From DATAES01 sp963721305 (GTDB lineage Bacteria > Actinomycetota > Acidimicrobiia > Acidimicrobiales > JACDCH01): a stretch of DNA of 64,000 nucleotides. Location: the NCBI GenBank assembly GCA_963721305.1, contig CAVRIR010000005.1, positions 806,001-870,000 on the forward strand, read 5' to 3'. Every line of letters starts with the position of its first letter. Within the stretch, counting starts at the first letter, position 1. This document shows positions 63,383 through 64,000 of the stretch, in pieces. The notes under the pieces were generated by a model. That model was not told where the DNA came from. It was given only the letters and a program-made list of their open reading frames with translations, and did no database searches. The translations under genes were made by a program, and so were the position numbers.

Positions 63383-63415
63383 TTACGTAAGAAGGAGGAC
63401 CGAGTTGTAGGTCAT
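63383..63415 (-). CDS. leuA leader peptide
   Basis: This ten-codon frame encodes MTYNSVLLLT and ends in TAA. Three consecutive leucine codons (CTC CTT CTT) lie just before the stop and directly upstream of the hairpins. Ribosome stalling at these codons when Leu-tRNA is scarce is the classic attenuation mechanism. Leu leaders before leuA are known in other Actinobacteria. Confidence 0.75.
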   Translation of the reverse strand: MTYNSVLLLT

Positions 63416-63477
63416 AGCGTGTCAACCATGACAGCACCGGAGCGGTTCCGTCAAGGCGCGTTCTCCGGAGGCGGGTT

Positions 63478-64000
63478 ATGGTCCGTCCTGTGATCCGTCG
63501 CACCTTCCGCCTCGGACTGTGGCTCGGTCTGCTCGTCGGCATCGCCTTCGCCGTGTCGAAGCTCCTTCGCCCACGATCGTCGCCGGCGACGATCGACTTG
63601 GGCTCCCCCGGCGGGTCGCTCGGGCCCACACCCGAGGCTTGGCCACCGTTGCAGGCGGCCGCGGCGACGCCCACACCGATCCAGATCCCTGAGCCCACTG
63701 TCGAGCCGATCCCGTCCGCCGAGCCGGGACTGGTGCTGATCGGCGACGAGCCGATGCAGACGCCGCTCGGGGAGAAGCGCGGCACGCTGTCGAAGCTGCC
63801 CGACGCACCCAAGACGACGTTGCCGCTCTGGGTCGCGCCGGACGCCGACGGCATCTGCCCCTCCACCCATCCGGTGAAGGCGAAGCTGGCGAGCGGCATC
63901 TTCCAGGTCGAGGGCAACGCCATGTACCAGCGGACGCACCCCGACCGCTGCTACCAGTCCCCCGAAGCGGCCGCCGCCGACGGCCTCCGCCCCTCCAAGC
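63478..64000 (+). CDS. Membrane-anchored sunset-domain protein, partial at the right edge
   Basis: The first 174 codons are present. The ATG follows a GGAGG site. One N-terminal helix (FRLGLWLGLLVGIAFAVSKL) is followed by a Pro/Ala/Thr-rich stalk (TPTPIQIPEPTVEPIPSAEP). ICPSTHPVKAKLASGIFQVE, then YQRTHPDRCYQSPEAAAADG, then LRPSK form the small Cys-containing sunset-type domain of actinobacterial envelope proteins. Function is unknown. It is divergent from leuA. Confidence 0.75.
   Translation, partial: MVRPVIRRTFRLGLWLGLLVGIAFAVSKLLRPRSSPATIDLGSPGGSLGPTPEAWPPLQAAAATPTPIQIPEPTVEPIPSAEPGLVLIGDEPMQTPLGEKRGTLSKLPDAPKTTLPLWVAPDADGICPSTHPVKAKLASGIFQVEGNAMYQRTHPDRCYQSPEAAAADGLRPSK

Overview
This is high-GC actinobacterial DNA. 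Gene content (F420-type LLM oxidoreductase, DUF222-HNH protein, IclR regulator beside leuCD, sunset-domain protein, GlnD/PII/Amt sets, GltX next to tRNA-Gln) suggests an Acidimicrobiia-like lineage. That placement is inference, because no rRNA is present. Most genes are chromosomal housekeeping or transport genes. Two tRNA genes carry integration scars.

Layout. 1-2.9 kb: the start of an ADP-ribosylglycohydrolase gene, then tRNA-Glu(CTC) with a 2.6-kb integrated remnant. The remnant holds a decayed tyrosine integrase and a secreted Thr-rich protein, and ends in a 45-bp copy of the tRNA 3' half. 3-14.7 kb: glycosyltransferase, methyltransferase, GH15 glucosidase (frameshifted), pirin, GNAT, a two-component system, enoyl-CoA hydratase, beta-lactamase-like hydrolase, PPOX-like protein and an LLM oxidoreductase. 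14.7-19.2 kb: glnD-glnB-amtB. 19.2-22.6 kb: an ECF-type nickel/cobalt transporter (cbiMQO) divergent from a Fur-family regulator, with two Nur-box-like palindromes between them. 23-33 kb: a kdp potassium-uptake operon whose kdpABC genes carry about ten frameshifts while kdpD and kdpE are intact. 33-36 kb: a second amtB-glnK pair and a degenerate response regulator. 36-40.5 kb: hydrolase, DUF222-HNH protein, bioA.

40.5-48.9 kb is the most unusual region. An 8.3-kb island lies between an intact tRNA-Gln(CTG) and a 25-nt copy of that tRNA's 3' end. It carries a tight five-gene operon: an unknown 342-aa protein, a CHAT (caspase-like) protease with two zinc ribbons, a 1010-aa TPR protein ending in an FlhA/SctV (FHIPEP) cytosolic-like domain, a second FHIPEP-like protein, and a small YgiT-type zinc-finger protein. 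No membrane part of a type III export gate and no other secretion gene is present. I read this as a candidate protease-based conflict or defence system that reuses the export-gate ring domain.

48.9-64 kb: DUF218 protein, gltX, then a branched-chain amino-acid cluster (cimA-ilvE-leuB, leuC-leuD with an IclR regulator, leuA). greA, a hydrolase, an ASCH-like protein and a frameshifted M1 peptidase lipoprotein lie among these genes. leuA is preceded by a leucine-codon leader peptide and an attenuator hairpin. A roughly 51-bp palindromic repeat occurs three times (8.7, 22.6 and 59.4 kb) with compensatory stem changes. No CRISPR array or rRNA was seen.
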